Part shown: piece by piece, positions 1 through 8,815 of the stretch
Numbering within the stretch: position 1 is the first letter of the stretch
Layout: every line of letters begins with the position of its first letter
NCBI GenBank assembly: GCA_002449765.1
Contig: DJXN01000004.1
Span: 1 to 42,855 of the forward strand
DNA from: Fibrobacter sp. UBA7003
Lineage (GTDB): Bacteria; Fibrobacterota; Fibrobacteria; Fibrobacterales; Fibrobacteraceae
Direction of reading: 5' to 3'
Length of the DNA stretch: 42,855 nucleotides
Made by a program: the position numbers and the translations under genes
Notes under the pieces: generated by a model
The model's input: the letters and a program-made list of their open reading frames with translations, nothing else
Told to the model about the DNA's origin: nothing
The model's database searches: none

Positions 1-190
1 TTTTAAGTTCCGCATTTGGGCGAACGCCAACTTTCCTTTCCGTGCACCAGGTACCAGTAAGGTCATATTGCCTGCATCGGTGTCGGATGTATCGTTCGTT
101 TATGCCTGTAATCTTTGAGATGAGGATGGATCCATTCCCTTTTTGATAGAGTTCAAGGACTTTATCCCATTCTTCTTTTGTGTATTTCAT
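1..190 (-). CDS. Transposase OrfA-like helix-turn-helix protein (partial)
   Basis: The reading frame starts with ATG at 190 and stays open to position 1, giving 63 residues that begin MKYTKEEWDKVLELYQKGNG. The segment following (ILISKITGINERYIRHRCRQ) reads as a helix-turn-helix of the kind found at the N-terminus of IS3-family OrfA proteins, which bind the element ends. Its start lies about 40 bases inside a candidate terminal repeat, the usual geometry for OrfA. The C-terminal part and OrfB, the DDE integrase, would lie left of the window. No strong ribosome binding site is visible, which is common for transposases. Confidence 0.6.
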   Translation of the reverse strand, partial: MKYTKEEWDKVLELYQKGNGSILISKITGINERYIRHRCRQYDLTGTWCTERKVGVRPNAELK

Positions 191-233
191 ATATGAAAAT
201 CCCGAAAGTTGTGTCCAACTTTCGGGGTTCACA
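1..233 (-). mobile_element. End of an IS3-family (IS150-like) insertion sequence, cut by the window edge
   Basis: On the minus strand the element appears to begin TGTGAACCCCGAAAGTTGGA (positions 233-214). This has the form of IS3/IS150-group terminal repeats, which start with TG and carry a CCCC-AAAGTTGGACA core. About 40 bases inside this end lies the ATG of an OrfA-like protein that runs off the left edge. A nested perfect inverted repeat (CCCGAAAGTT 201-210 with AACTTTCGGG 217-226) sits in the tip and could limit read-through into the transposase. The other end and the target duplication are outside the window, so the exact boundary (231 or 233) is uncertain. Confidence 0.6.
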
Positions 234-269
234 TCAAAGCCGGGGCTTTTGTTCCAAAAATTTGCCGTT

Positions 270-1193
270 TTACTTGTGGACGACCGTGTTCTTGACTACT
301 CCGTTCGAAATCTTCACGCCGTTCCAGACGATAGCATCGCGGATTTCGACTCCCGAAAGTTCGCAGCCCTCGCCGATGGCGACAAACGGACCAATCTTGC
401 AGCCGTGAATCTTCGCACCCTTGCCGATAAAGCAGGGCGGAATGATTTCAACACCAGGAGCGGCCATTTCCTTGGAATTGTCGTTCCTCTTGAGGATATG
501 CGCGTTCGTATCGAGCAAGGTTTCGACAAGGCCACAGTCGAGCCAGCGCGAAACGGGGGCAGTCCTGAACTTGCAGCCCTGCTCGATCATCATTTCGAGC
601 GCATCCGTAAGCTGGAATTCGTTCTTGGTGCGGATATCGTTGTCCATCAAATACTTGAGCGCATCCTTCAGGGCCTTCACGTCCTTGATGTAGTAGATGC
701 CGACAATCGCCTCGTCGCTCACGAATTCCTGCGGTTTTTCGACTAGACGGTCAATCAGGCCGTTCTCGCCCACCACCGCGACACCGAAACGCTTGGGGTC
801 TTCGACCTTGTAGGTGTAGAGGATGTTTTCCTGAGCGCCGTTCAAGATGGAGAGGTCAGCCTCGAAAAGCGTGTCGCCCAAGATAATCAGGAGCGGCTCA
901 TCGTCGTTTACGTAAGGAAGCGCAAGGCTAATCGCCTCGCCCAGGCCCTGCGGATTTGACTGGAGCACCGTGCGGACGTTCCCCCATTCGGGTTTAGTCT
1001 TTAGGTATTCGTCCATCTTTTCGGCCTTGTAGCCCGTAATAAAGATGGTTTCGGAAGGTTTAAGGCATGAAGCATCCTCGACAATCCAGTCGATGATGGT
1101 CTTGCCAGCAAGCGGCAAAAGGCACTTGGGGCGGTCTTCCGTGTAGGGACGAAGGCGGAGTCCATTACCAGCAACAGGCAAAACTATTTTCAT
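270..1193 (-). CDS. Sugar-phosphate nucleotidyltransferase with C-terminal hexapeptide repeats
   Basis: A 307-residue protein of the glucose-1-phosphate nucleotidylyltransferase type, which makes NDP-sugars for cell-surface glycans. The N-terminus has the nucleotide-binding signature GNGLRLRPYTEDRPKCLLPL (G-x-G-x-R, later P-K). The middle is a Rossmann-like domain with LLIILGDTLFE carrying the metal-binding Asp. The last ~60 residues are hexapeptide-type repeats (IGKGAKIHGCKIGPFVAIGE) forming a left-handed beta helix. The ATG at 1193 was chosen because AAGGA lies seven bases upstream; an in-frame extension to 1283 has no such site. The sugar cannot be told from sequence alone. An IS element ends less than 40 bases beyond its stop. 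Confidence 0.85.
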   Translation of the reverse strand: MKIVLPVAGNGLRLRPYTEDRPKCLLPLAGKTIIDWIVEDASCLKPSETIFITGYKAEKMDEYLKTKPEWGNVRTVLQSNPQGLGEAISLALPYVNDDEPLLIILGDTLFEADLSILNGAQENILYTYKVEDPKRFGVAVVGENGLIDRLVEKPQEFVSDEAIVGIYYIKDVKALKDALKYLMDNDIRTKNEFQLTDALEMMIEQGCKFRTAPVSRWLDCGLVETLLDTNAHILKRNDNSKEMAAPGVEIIPPCFIGKGAKIHGCKIGPFVAIGEGCELSGVEIRDAIVWNGVKISNGVVKNTVVHK

Positions 1194-1239
1194 AAAAATA
1201 TCCTTACTTAATTGAACCCTTCTCAAACATACTAGTGAG

Positions 1240-1273
1240 CAAAGATAGTAATTTGTAGTAAATTTGTCCACAA
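1240..1273 (-). promoter_or_regulatory. Probable promoter of the nucleotidyltransferase gene
   Basis: On the minus strand TATCTTTG (1247-1240) fits the TAnnTTTG -10 form seen repeatedly in this window, with a TTG at 1273-1271. The spacer (23) is longer than the 20 seen at the best promoters here, so the -35 half is doubtful. The start codon lies about 40 bases downstream, behind a ribosome binding site. Confidence 0.35.
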
Positions 1274-1346
1274 GAGAACACATTTACCATCCATTGTATG
1301 ACAAGCACACCCAAAAAATGCAAAAAAGCGTGATTTCGCCGGCACA

Positions 1347-1377
1347 AATTCCTTTTTTTCGTCCAAAAAAAGGAATT
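1347..1377. repeat. Perfect 13-bp inverted repeat in an AT-rich spacer
   Basis: AATTCCTTTTTTT (1347-1359) and AAAAAAAGGAATT (1365-1377) are perfect complements around a five-base loop (CGTCC). The hairpin lies between the end of the pseudogene (1397) and the divergent spacer of the nucleotidyltransferase. It could act as a weak terminator for the pseudogene, but there is no U-tract directly after the stem on either strand. Confidence 0.6.
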
Positions 1378-1396
1378 ACAACATGGAACGCCGTGT

Positions 1397-2128
1397 TTAT
1401 TTCTGACTATATCTTGGCGGGGCGATTTCGGCAAGGTTCGTGCGGAGGAACCTAATACCCTCGGGGGAAGCGGTTGCCGCAACAGCAGCGGCGTCCGTGG
1501 CCCTAGGCCCACCATTATTGAGCCAGTTCTTGCATAAGTTCGCCGTAGAAGCCACTGCGAACAGGTCGGGTTCGTTTCCTTGTTGGCTTCGGAGTGGCAG
1601 AAACCAAAACCGACACGCCGTTCACCGACGATGGAGTCCAGCGGGAAGCCCCCCCCCCGTTGCCATAATCATAGTCAACCAGGAAATACCCCGGCTTGTC
1701 CGAGACAGGCAGGCTAAGCCGAATACCACTGGTGGAAGTTGGAATTGTCGCAGAGGTCATTTGCCTTCTGGATAAAGACACCATCATACATATCTAAACG
1801 GCCATCGGGCGTCGGAGCGAACACAAGATTCTTTTGAACCATCCCCGGAGTGTAGTAGACCGGATTGGACCAATCTCCCTTGGCTCCCGTTTTGGAACGG
1901 AAATTTCCACAAGTATAATGATAAGGAACGAGGTCGGCATGCCGGTAGGCATCATAATGGAGATAACCCTTCTCAAGAATCATGTCGCCACAACTGGTAC
2001 TCCCGCCCTTGGTACAATAGTTTCCGTCGCCCGTGCTTACGTATTCCTCGGAGAAATTCTCAAAGTCGGGTGTTCTATCAAGCCCAGGGCAACACAAAAA
2101 AGACCTTGCAATTCTTTTTATTCATCAT
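1397..2128 (-). pseudogene. Frame-shifted remnant of a secreted Fibrobacter protein with a G10 tract
   Basis: No single frame spans this region, but protein-like segments follow one another in shifting frames. A possible start MMNKKNCKVFFVLPWA lies at 2128. About 125 residues read in one frame (2097-1717), including TPDFENFSEEYVSTGDGNYC and ending FHQWYSA. The next frame gives GIRLSLPVSDKPGYFLVDY. After a run of ten G (minus strand, 1658-1649) a third shift gives SIVGERRVGFGFCHSE. The tail ends RTNLAEIAPPRYSQK with TAA at 1397. At least four frame changes make slippage at one site an insufficient explanation. PDFENF faintly recalls fibro-slime domains, but I would not name the family. The gene is probably dead. 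Confidence 0.55.
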
Positions 2129-2189
2129 GGCTTAATATAAAATCTACAACATTTTGTAGCATCCCCCTATATTCTGCTTATTTACCCCA

Positions 2190-2225
2190 AAAAAAAGAAA
2201 AACCTCTCCGCTGGGGAGAGGTTTT
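2190..2225 (-). terminator. Terminator after tRNA-Lys
   Basis: Stem AAAACCTCTCC (2199-2209) with GGAGAGGTTTT (2215-2225) around a five-base loop. On the minus strand it is followed by a T-rich run covering 2198-2190. It begins three bases beyond the tRNA. Confidence 0.85.
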
Positions 2226-2227
2226 CG

Positions 2228-2300
<73 letters not shown>

Positions 2301-2320
2301 ATAGTCGCTTAGGACGGGGT

Positions 2321-2351
2321 CAATTATAGAAAAGAAAAAAAGGGCTGTCAA
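2321..2351 (-). promoter_or_regulatory. Promoter of tRNA-Lys
   Basis: On the minus strand TTGACA starts at 2351 and TATAATTG occupies 2328-2321. The gap between TTG and TA is exactly 20 bases, the same as at three other promoters in this window (tRNA-fMet and the two attenuator leaders). Transcription should begin near 2316, about 15 bases before the mature tRNA 5' end. Confidence 0.75.
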
Positions 2352-2387
2352 GGGGATTTTTTAGAAAAAAAAGCTAAATTCCACTAC

Positions 2388-3296
2388 ATGAGCCTCAATT
2401 CGAACCGCGTAGATGCCTACCTGGCGTTTTTGGGGGTGGAACGGAACCTTTCTCCGGCCACCATCCAGAGCTATCAGGAGGATTTGCGGCATTTTGTAGG
2501 CTGGCTCGACGAAATCGGGCTCGATCTGAAGGAACTGACCCCCGAAAAGCTGGACGAGTTCCTGACATTCACTGCCGGGCAGGTGGAATACTCCCCCACA
2601 TCCATCGCGAGGCATTTTTCGAGCCTGCGCGGGTTCCTTAAGTACATGCAGAAGGAGGGCGAATACGACTACAGCACCGAATCGATGCTCGAACGTCCCA
2701 AGCTCGGACACTACCTCCCCCAGTACCTCACCCGCGAGGAGGTCGACAGCGTGTTCGAGAGTGCGGCAAACGGCAAGAACCCGCTGAGGGATACGGCGCT
2801 TTTCGAACTCATGTACAGCGCGGGGCTACGCATCTCGGAAACGCTCGGAATCAAGCTTTCGCAGTTGGATCTCGATAACGAGTGGCTCATCCCCATCGGG
2901 AAGGGCAACAAGCAGCGTCTGGTGCCCCTCGGGAGCAAGGCGAAGGAAAACCTGCGGGCTTGGATCGAAGAAGGCCGCCCCCTCACCCACCCGACTACAG
3001 ACAACGTTATATTGAATTCCCGCGGCAAGCCCATGACCCGCATGGGAGCCTGGAAAATCGTGCAACAGCACACGGCCCACCTGACCAAGCAGGTGTCGCC
3101 CCACACCTTCCGCCACAGCTTTGCTACCCACTGCCTGGAGGCGGGCATGGACCTGCGCGTTCTGCAGGAACTGCTAGGCCACGCCGACATCAGCACCACG
3201 CAAATCTATACGCACATCGACAAGGAATTCATCAAGCAGGAACACCGGCTGTTCCACCCGCGCGAGATTGAAGAACGGACTGGCACCCCAAAATAG
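2388..3296 (+). CDS. xerD: Tyrosine recombinase, XerC/XerD type
   Basis: A 302-residue site-specific recombinase, the normal length for XerD, expected to resolve chromosome dimers at dif at the division septum. Residues 1-90 form the core-binding SAM-like domain. The catalytic domain carries the full set: Arg148 (GLRISE), Lys172 (GKGNKQR), His239-x-x-Arg242 (HTFRHS), His265 (LLGHADI) and the nucleophile Tyr274 (QIYTH). XerC cannot be excluded, but the single-copy setting and spacing fit XerD best. There is no ribosome binding site. TAAATTCC lies just before the ATG, as in the leaderless genes of this window. It stands alone between tRNA-Lys and a lipoprotein, so it does not look like part of a prophage or integron. 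Confidence 0.9.
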   Translation: MSLNSNRVDAYLAFLGVERNLSPATIQSYQEDLRHFVGWLDEIGLDLKELTPEKLDEFLTFTAGQVEYSPTSIARHFSSLRGFLKYMQKEGEYDYSTESMLERPKLGHYLPQYLTREEVDSVFESAANGKNPLRDTALFELMYSAGLRISETLGIKLSQLDLDNEWLIPIGKGNKQRLVPLGSKAKENLRAWIEEGRPLTHPTTDNVILNSRGKPMTRMGAWKIVQQHTAHLTKQVSPHTFRHSFATHCLEAGMDLRVLQELLGHADISTTQIYTHIDKEFIKQEHRLFHPREIEERTGTPK

Positions 3297-3389
3297 GGGG
3301 TTATATAGTCAAAGTCCCCAAGAAACCGCCATAGACTTCCGGCCAAAAAACTATACTTAGCCTTGTATGGGAAAACAAAGGAGTCTTAT

Positions 3390-5030
3390 ATGGGAAAAAC
3401 TTTTTTCTCTTTTTTCCTTGTGGCTGCTGTCGGAGCCGCAATAACACTTAGCGCCTGCGGCGACGACGATTCCTCCGGCCGTAAGATCATCACCGAAGTC
3501 AATTCGATTTACGAACTCGGAACTTGCGGTGAAAGCAACCAGGGCGACACCGTGTATGCCAAGGAGCAGGAGACGGAGTATTTCTGCGACGACAGCAAGT
3601 GGCATCGCGTCGAAATCGCAGACACGTCTAGTTCGTCGAGCAGCGTAAAGAAGAGTTCTTCATCGTCGGCAAAAGGCAAAAGCAGTTCGTCGTCCGCTTC
3701 GGAGGAAGACCTCAAGAACTTCGCTAAGCTATGCGAAGCTTCGGGCGGCAAGGAAAAGGACGGTATCTGCGTCTGTAGCGAAGAAATCTGCGATGTCGGT
3801 TCTGTCTGCAACACCATGACCAAGAAATGCGCGAACCCCATCAGCACAGCCGAAAGCGAATGCGACGACAGCTACAAGAACTCCTGCTCCAACAGCCCCA
3901 TGGGCATCGGCATTGTCAAGGAATGCATAAAAGGAATCGTCGTGAACCGCTCGTGCGGCACAGTCTCTTGTAACGAAGAGGGCACGGACTGTGGCGAATG
4001 CCTCGACGACGTGCAGACCTGTACCGAGGACAAGAAGTTCAAGGCGACGGTCACCCGCTGCGAAAAGGGCAAGAAAATAACTGAAAGTTGTGACGGGAAA
4101 TCCTGCGACCCGCGCGACAACGGTTGCGGCGAGTGCACGAACTACGAACACACATGCACCAACGATGACGAAGGAAAGGGAACCGTCTACGAGTGTGTTG
4201 CAGGCGAAGCCAAGAAGGCCGTTTCCATATGCGGCAACAAGTCGTGCCGTGCCGACAAGGCTATCTGTGGCGAATGTCTTAACGGCGAACTGAGGTGCGA
4301 CAACGACATCAACAACAACGCCATCATGTACAGGTGCGTCGACGGGCAATGGGAAAGGCTCCATAACAAGTTCGACCCGCTCGACAAGGAGTATTACCAA
4401 TGCCCCGTCGCTTGTAGAGAAGGCACCGATCCACAGAAGATGGAGAACGAATGCGACACGGATCAATGTTCGAATTGTGATCCCTGCTGGGGTGAGCCAA
4501 TGGGCGGAGCGCCTTCCAATCCAAACCCCTGCTACAACGAGGAACGTTGCAAACAAATTCTCAAGGACGAAGACCCCGACTACCCGCCGTTCAGGAGTTT
4601 CGAGACGAAACAGAAATGGAAGGACCTGATTCCTAGTAAAAAAATGGCAGCGAAAGAAGTTCACGGCTACAACTGGACGAATCACAAACCAGTCTCCGCT
4701 CCTGAAGAACGCGTGGAAGATTTTGAATTCGACCTTACTAACGAGACGCGCCGCGTATCGTGCAACGCCCTGGGAACCTACTTCGGCTTATGCCACAACA
4801 CCCTGCAGACCTGCATCAACAATGTTTACCATGGTGAGGGATTTATGGTGGTCTGCGCTAGCGGCGAACTTGTTGACGCTGATGGCAACAACGACGGTAT
4901 TGCTTGCGAATGCGAAAAAACAGCTAGCAACGCCAACGGATGTTGCTACACCAGAAGCGCCTGCTTCAAGCAGACCAACTGGTCGAGAGACCGCTGCGCT
5001 AAGCCCTCGGGCAACGAAAACGACGATTAA
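3390..5030 (+). CDS. Cysteine-rich Fibrobacter lipoprotein with poly-Ser linker and tandem repeats
   Basis: A 546-residue surface lipoprotein of unknown function. The signal peptide ends with lipobox L-S-A-C at Cys23, followed by GDDDSSG. A serine-rich linker with two KK/KGK interruptions spans about residues 78-106. Then come about four modules of ~45 residues, each with six or so Cys, pivoting on the phrase C-G-E-C (for example KSCDPRDNGCGECTNYEHTC). The C-terminal part is also Cys-rich. The start at 3390 is supported by AAAGGAG six bases upstream; an earlier in-frame ATG at 3363 lacks one. Such repeats imply a disulphide-stabilised extracellular stalk, possibly for adhesion to plant fibre. 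That role is inference. Confidence 0.8.
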   Translation: MGKTFFSFFLVAAVGAAITLSACGDDDSSGRKIITEVNSIYELGTCGESNQGDTVYAKEQETEYFCDDSKWHRVEIADTSSSSSSVKKSSSSSAKGKSSSSSASEEDLKNFAKLCEASGGKEKDGICVCSEEICDVGSVCNTMTKKCANPISTAESECDDSYKNSCSNSPMGIGIVKECIKGIVVNRSCGTVSCNEEGTDCGECLDDVQTCTEDKKFKATVTRCEKGKKITESCDGKSCDPRDNGCGECTNYEHTCTNDDEGKGTVYECVAGEAKKAVSICGNKSCRADKAICGECLNGELRCDNDINNNAIMYRCVDGQWERLHNKFDPLDKEYYQCPVACREGTDPQKMENECDTDQCSNCDPCWGEPMGGAPSNPNPCYNEERCKQILKDEDPDYPPFRSFETKQKWKDLIPSKKMAAKEVHGYNWTNHKPVSAPEERVEDFEFDLTNETRRVSCNALGTYFGLCHNTLQTCINNVYHGEGFMVVCASGELVDADGNNDGIACECEKTASNANGCCYTRSACFKQTNWSRDRCAKPSGNENDD

Positions 5031-5051
5031 TTTCATCGACATTTCAAGCAG

Positions 5052-5075
5052 AAAGGAACCGCAAGGTTCCTTTTT
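5052..5075 (+). terminator. Terminator after the Cys-rich lipoprotein
   Basis: Stem AAAGGAACC (5052-5060) and GGTTCCTTT (5065-5073) with loop GCAA, then T5 ending at 5075. Confidence 0.9.
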
Positions 5076-5158
5076 GCATATTGACGTATTATCCACGACA
5101 AACAGCGCAACCCTGGGAATTTATCCCTAAAGGGAATATATGTTTATAATGGATAGCT

Positions 5159-6418
5159 ATGACTTCTAGAATTTTAAAAATTGCGCCTGTGGCCCTTTTG
5201 TGCGTGGCCGTGAGTAGCGTTTTCGCCCTTGGCCTTGCCGACGGTGCGGCAAAGTTCCTCGGCAGTACAACTGTCGAAGGGCCTGTCCCTTCTGACTTCG
5301 GGACTTATTGGAATCAGATTACCCCAGAAAGGCAATGCACTTGGCGAACCGTCGAACAAACTCGCGGCACCTTCGATTTTTCCGAATGCGACATCCCCTA
5401 CAACTGGGCAAAAAAGAACAAGGCTACATTCAAATTTCATGCCCTATTATGGGCTTCGGGAAACCCTTCTTGGCTTAGAGACCTTAGTGCGGACGAAACA
5501 AAAGAAGCCATTACCGCGTGGTTCGATGCCGTTGCGGAGCGTTATCCGGATCTAGAATACATCAACGTGGTCAGTGAAGCCAGGCGAATCCATTCACAAA
5601 TAGGCAGCAACAACAAAATTATCGAAGCCCTTGGCGGCGACAACGAAGACTATAAATTCATAACCACCGCATTCAAGATGGCCCGCGAACGCTGGCCCCA
5701 AGCAATCCTCATTTACAACGACTACAACACAATCCAGTGGGAAAGAAATGAAGGGATCGACCTAATCAATACGATCAAGAACAACGGGGCCCCAGTTGAC
5801 GCCTACGGACTTGAAGGCAACGATTTGATTGTGATGGGAACCGGCCCCATGAAATGCTACAATCCAGACTTGCTCAAGAACGCCCTTCAGGAGATTTACG
5901 AGAAAACAGAAACGCCTCTACTCATTTCTGAATACAACATCAGCAATGAAATAGACAGTATTCAAAAAAACTGCTTCGCGGAACATATTCCTGTTTTCAT
6001 GGAAACCGAATATGTAGTAGGAGTCACCCTATGGGGCTATCTCTATGGGCAATCCTTAATGCAATGCATCACAAACCCAGGGATTAACTGTTGCGGCCTC
6101 ATCAGGGATGGTGAAGACCGCCCGGCAATGACATGGCTCAAGGAATATTTCAATTTCCAGGAAGATACCACCGCAAGGGATTCGACTATTGCCGATTCCA
6201 CGATTGCAATCGGCAGCAGCCTCCACCTGCAGGCGAATACCCTCCAGGCGTACGACGTATTCGACCTGAACGGCGTCCGACTCGGCCGCCTGCGCGCCTA
6301 CACCATCGACGACGCCGTTTCAGTGCTCCAGAATACAAGCGACATCAAGGTCCAGGGCGTCTACATGCTCCGCTCCGTGAAGAACGGCACAGTAAAGCAA
6401 GTGCGGATTGCACGTTAA
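5159..6418 (+). CDS. Divergent GH10 (xylanase-family) protein with C-terminal sorting-like domain
   Basis: A 419-residue secreted protein: signal peptide to about residue 23, GH10 TIM barrel to about 332, linker (DTTARDSTIADSTIA), then a ~60-residue basic tail ending GVYMLRSVKNGTVKQVRIAR. That tail resembles the C-terminal sorting domains of Fibrobacter and type IX secretion cargo. The two catalytic glutamates are present: acid/base Glu140 (INVVSEA) and nucleophile Glu258 (LLISEYN). Most other canonical glycone-site residues are changed. The Asn before the acid/base is Ser139, the ENxxKW motif reads ERQCTW, WHSQ reads WASG, and the Gln-x-His motif reads Glu219-Gly-Asn221. It may act on another substrate or bind rather than cut. 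Start: GGAT upstream and TATAAT at 5145-5150 only eight bases before the ATG. Confidence 0.8.
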   Translation: MTSRILKIAPVALLCVAVSSVFALGLADGAAKFLGSTTVEGPVPSDFGTYWNQITPERQCTWRTVEQTRGTFDFSECDIPYNWAKKNKATFKFHALLWASGNPSWLRDLSADETKEAITAWFDAVAERYPDLEYINVVSEARRIHSQIGSNNKIIEALGGDNEDYKFITTAFKMARERWPQAILIYNDYNTIQWERNEGIDLINTIKNNGAPVDAYGLEGNDLIVMGTGPMKCYNPDLLKNALQEIYEKTETPLLISEYNISNEIDSIQKNCFAEHIPVFMETEYVVGVTLWGYLYGQSLMQCITNPGINCCGLIRDGEDRPAMTWLKEYFNFQEDTTARDSTIADSTIAIGSSLHLQANTLQAYDVFDLNGVRLGRLRAYTIDDAVSVLQNTSDIKVQGVYMLRSVKNGTVKQVRIAR

Positions 6419-6467
6419 TTTTTGATTGTTTTTTCTCGGGCTACAAAAGTGCCGTCTTTTCGATTTG

Positions 6468-7643
6468 TCACATCAGCGATGAGTTTTTTTCGAAACCTAG
6501 GTATGTTCCGTCTTTTTTGTACAACATCCCATCGCTGCTCGGCATTATATCTCCATGCGACAGTTCTTCTTTTGCCGCATATAAATCCTTCGTGCTAAAG
6601 CGATACAAAGCCATTCTAGAACCTACAGCGTAACACAAATCCATCGCTCCGGCACATGTATGTTTTACATTTTTTTCTTCAAGCATTTTACAGAACTTCT
6701 CTAATTCTTCATTTTTCTCCCTCACTAGCGCATACAATTCACTGCAATGAATTCCGTCCTGGGATTTGCAAAAATGCTTGCTAGTCATTCCATCATAAGC
6801 AAAAGCATTCATTGTTAGACTTTTTTGGTAAGTAACAGCAATTAAAGTATCCCCATAATTCTCAACTGTTTTCTTCACAATGTCACGCTCCTTTGGGGAC
6901 AATCCGCAGGGAACCGCAAAACCATTTTCATAACACATTTCAAAGGGAATCAAGGAATCAACCTCATTTCCCCTATAGAAGTGCTTAAGACTCCTTTCAA
7001 AAATAGAGGCCAGCAGTAAAGCCATTTCAAAATCTTTGGCGAAATTATTTTCATCGATGCTAACATAGTAACTTTCCGGCACCCAAGTCGAACCTTCTTC
7101 TTCTAGGAATCGCTCTATTGAAAACTTCTTGGATACAACCACTTGAGCATAAAGATGATTGCAAGTCTTTCCTTCTTTTGAAGCACAGGTCGCTTCAAGA
7201 GAACCATCCTCATTGAGAATTATTTTTGACATTGTCGGAAAGTCTTCAATGACAGATTGCGCGTAGCTTATGGATTGCAGTTTAAAACGAAGTCCCTTCA
7301 GAGAGTCTTCACCATTCATTTTCTTCACCACATTCACAAGCAGTGCAGAATCTAAGGAACAAGGATGACGAGTTATGACTCCGTCAACGTCTGAAAAGCA
7401 AACCTTATAAGTACATTGCTGTTTTGCACTATCAGACTTTTGCCTTACATTGAGCTTTTCAATATCTTCAAATATTTTACTAATTTCATTACCAAACTCG
7501 GCGTTTCTGTCATCAAAAAACTTTTTAAAAAGAACTGAATCTAAAACACTATAAGTCGTAACGGATACAGGCTTTGGGTTCTCATTTGTACCACAGCCAA
7601 CAAAAACCATCAAAACACCAAGAATTAACATTCTAAAAAACAC
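6468..7643 (-). CDS. Hypothetical lipoprotein
   Basis: A 391-residue predicted lipoprotein that I do not recognise. The signal peptide MFFRMLILGVLMVFVGC ends in lipobox F-V-G-C at Cys17. The GTG start at 7643 is chosen because GAGG lies six bases upstream; the ATG four codons later has no site. The body contains paired Cys (for example CTYKVCF and HPCSLD) and two similar-looking halves. In each, a phrase with KTC or KHFCKSQDG precedes LYA and a VV/VR strand (TCNHLYAQVVVS and HCSELYALVREK), suggesting internal duplication. The coding sequence is visibly richer in A and T than its neighbours leuB and GH10, a hint of transfer or relaxed constraint. It is convergent with the GH10 gene, 49 bases apart. 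Confidence 0.7.
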   Translation of the reverse strand: MFFRMLILGVLMVFVGCGTNENPKPVSVTTYSVLDSVLFKKFFDDRNAEFGNEISKIFEDIEKLNVRQKSDSAKQQCTYKVCFSDVDGVITRHPCSLDSALLVNVVKKMNGEDSLKGLRFKLQSISYAQSVIEDFPTMSKIILNEDGSLEATCASKEGKTCNHLYAQVVVSKKFSIERFLEEEGSTWVPESYYVSIDENNFAKDFEMALLLASIFERSLKHFYRGNEVDSLIPFEMCYENGFAVPCGLSPKERDIVKKTVENYGDTLIAVTYQKSLTMNAFAYDGMTSKHFCKSQDGIHCSELYALVREKNEELEKFCKMLEEKNVKHTCAGAMDLCYAVGSRMALYRFSTKDLYAAKEELSHGDIMPSSDGMLYKKDGTYLGFEKNSSLM

Positions 7644-7693
7644 TTCAGACCTCGAAAAAAAACCTTGAACACCTTACAATTTACTATTTTTGA

Positions 7694-8815
<1,122 letters not shown>

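Noticed and set aside
1649..1658. Phase-variable switch at the G10 run
   Set aside because: At least three further frame breaks in the same gene mean that slippage here could not restore a full protein.
3729..4685. A 318-codon minus-strand frame opposite the Cys-rich lipoprotein
   Set aside because: Composition-driven antisense frame; no start signal, signal peptide or family likeness.
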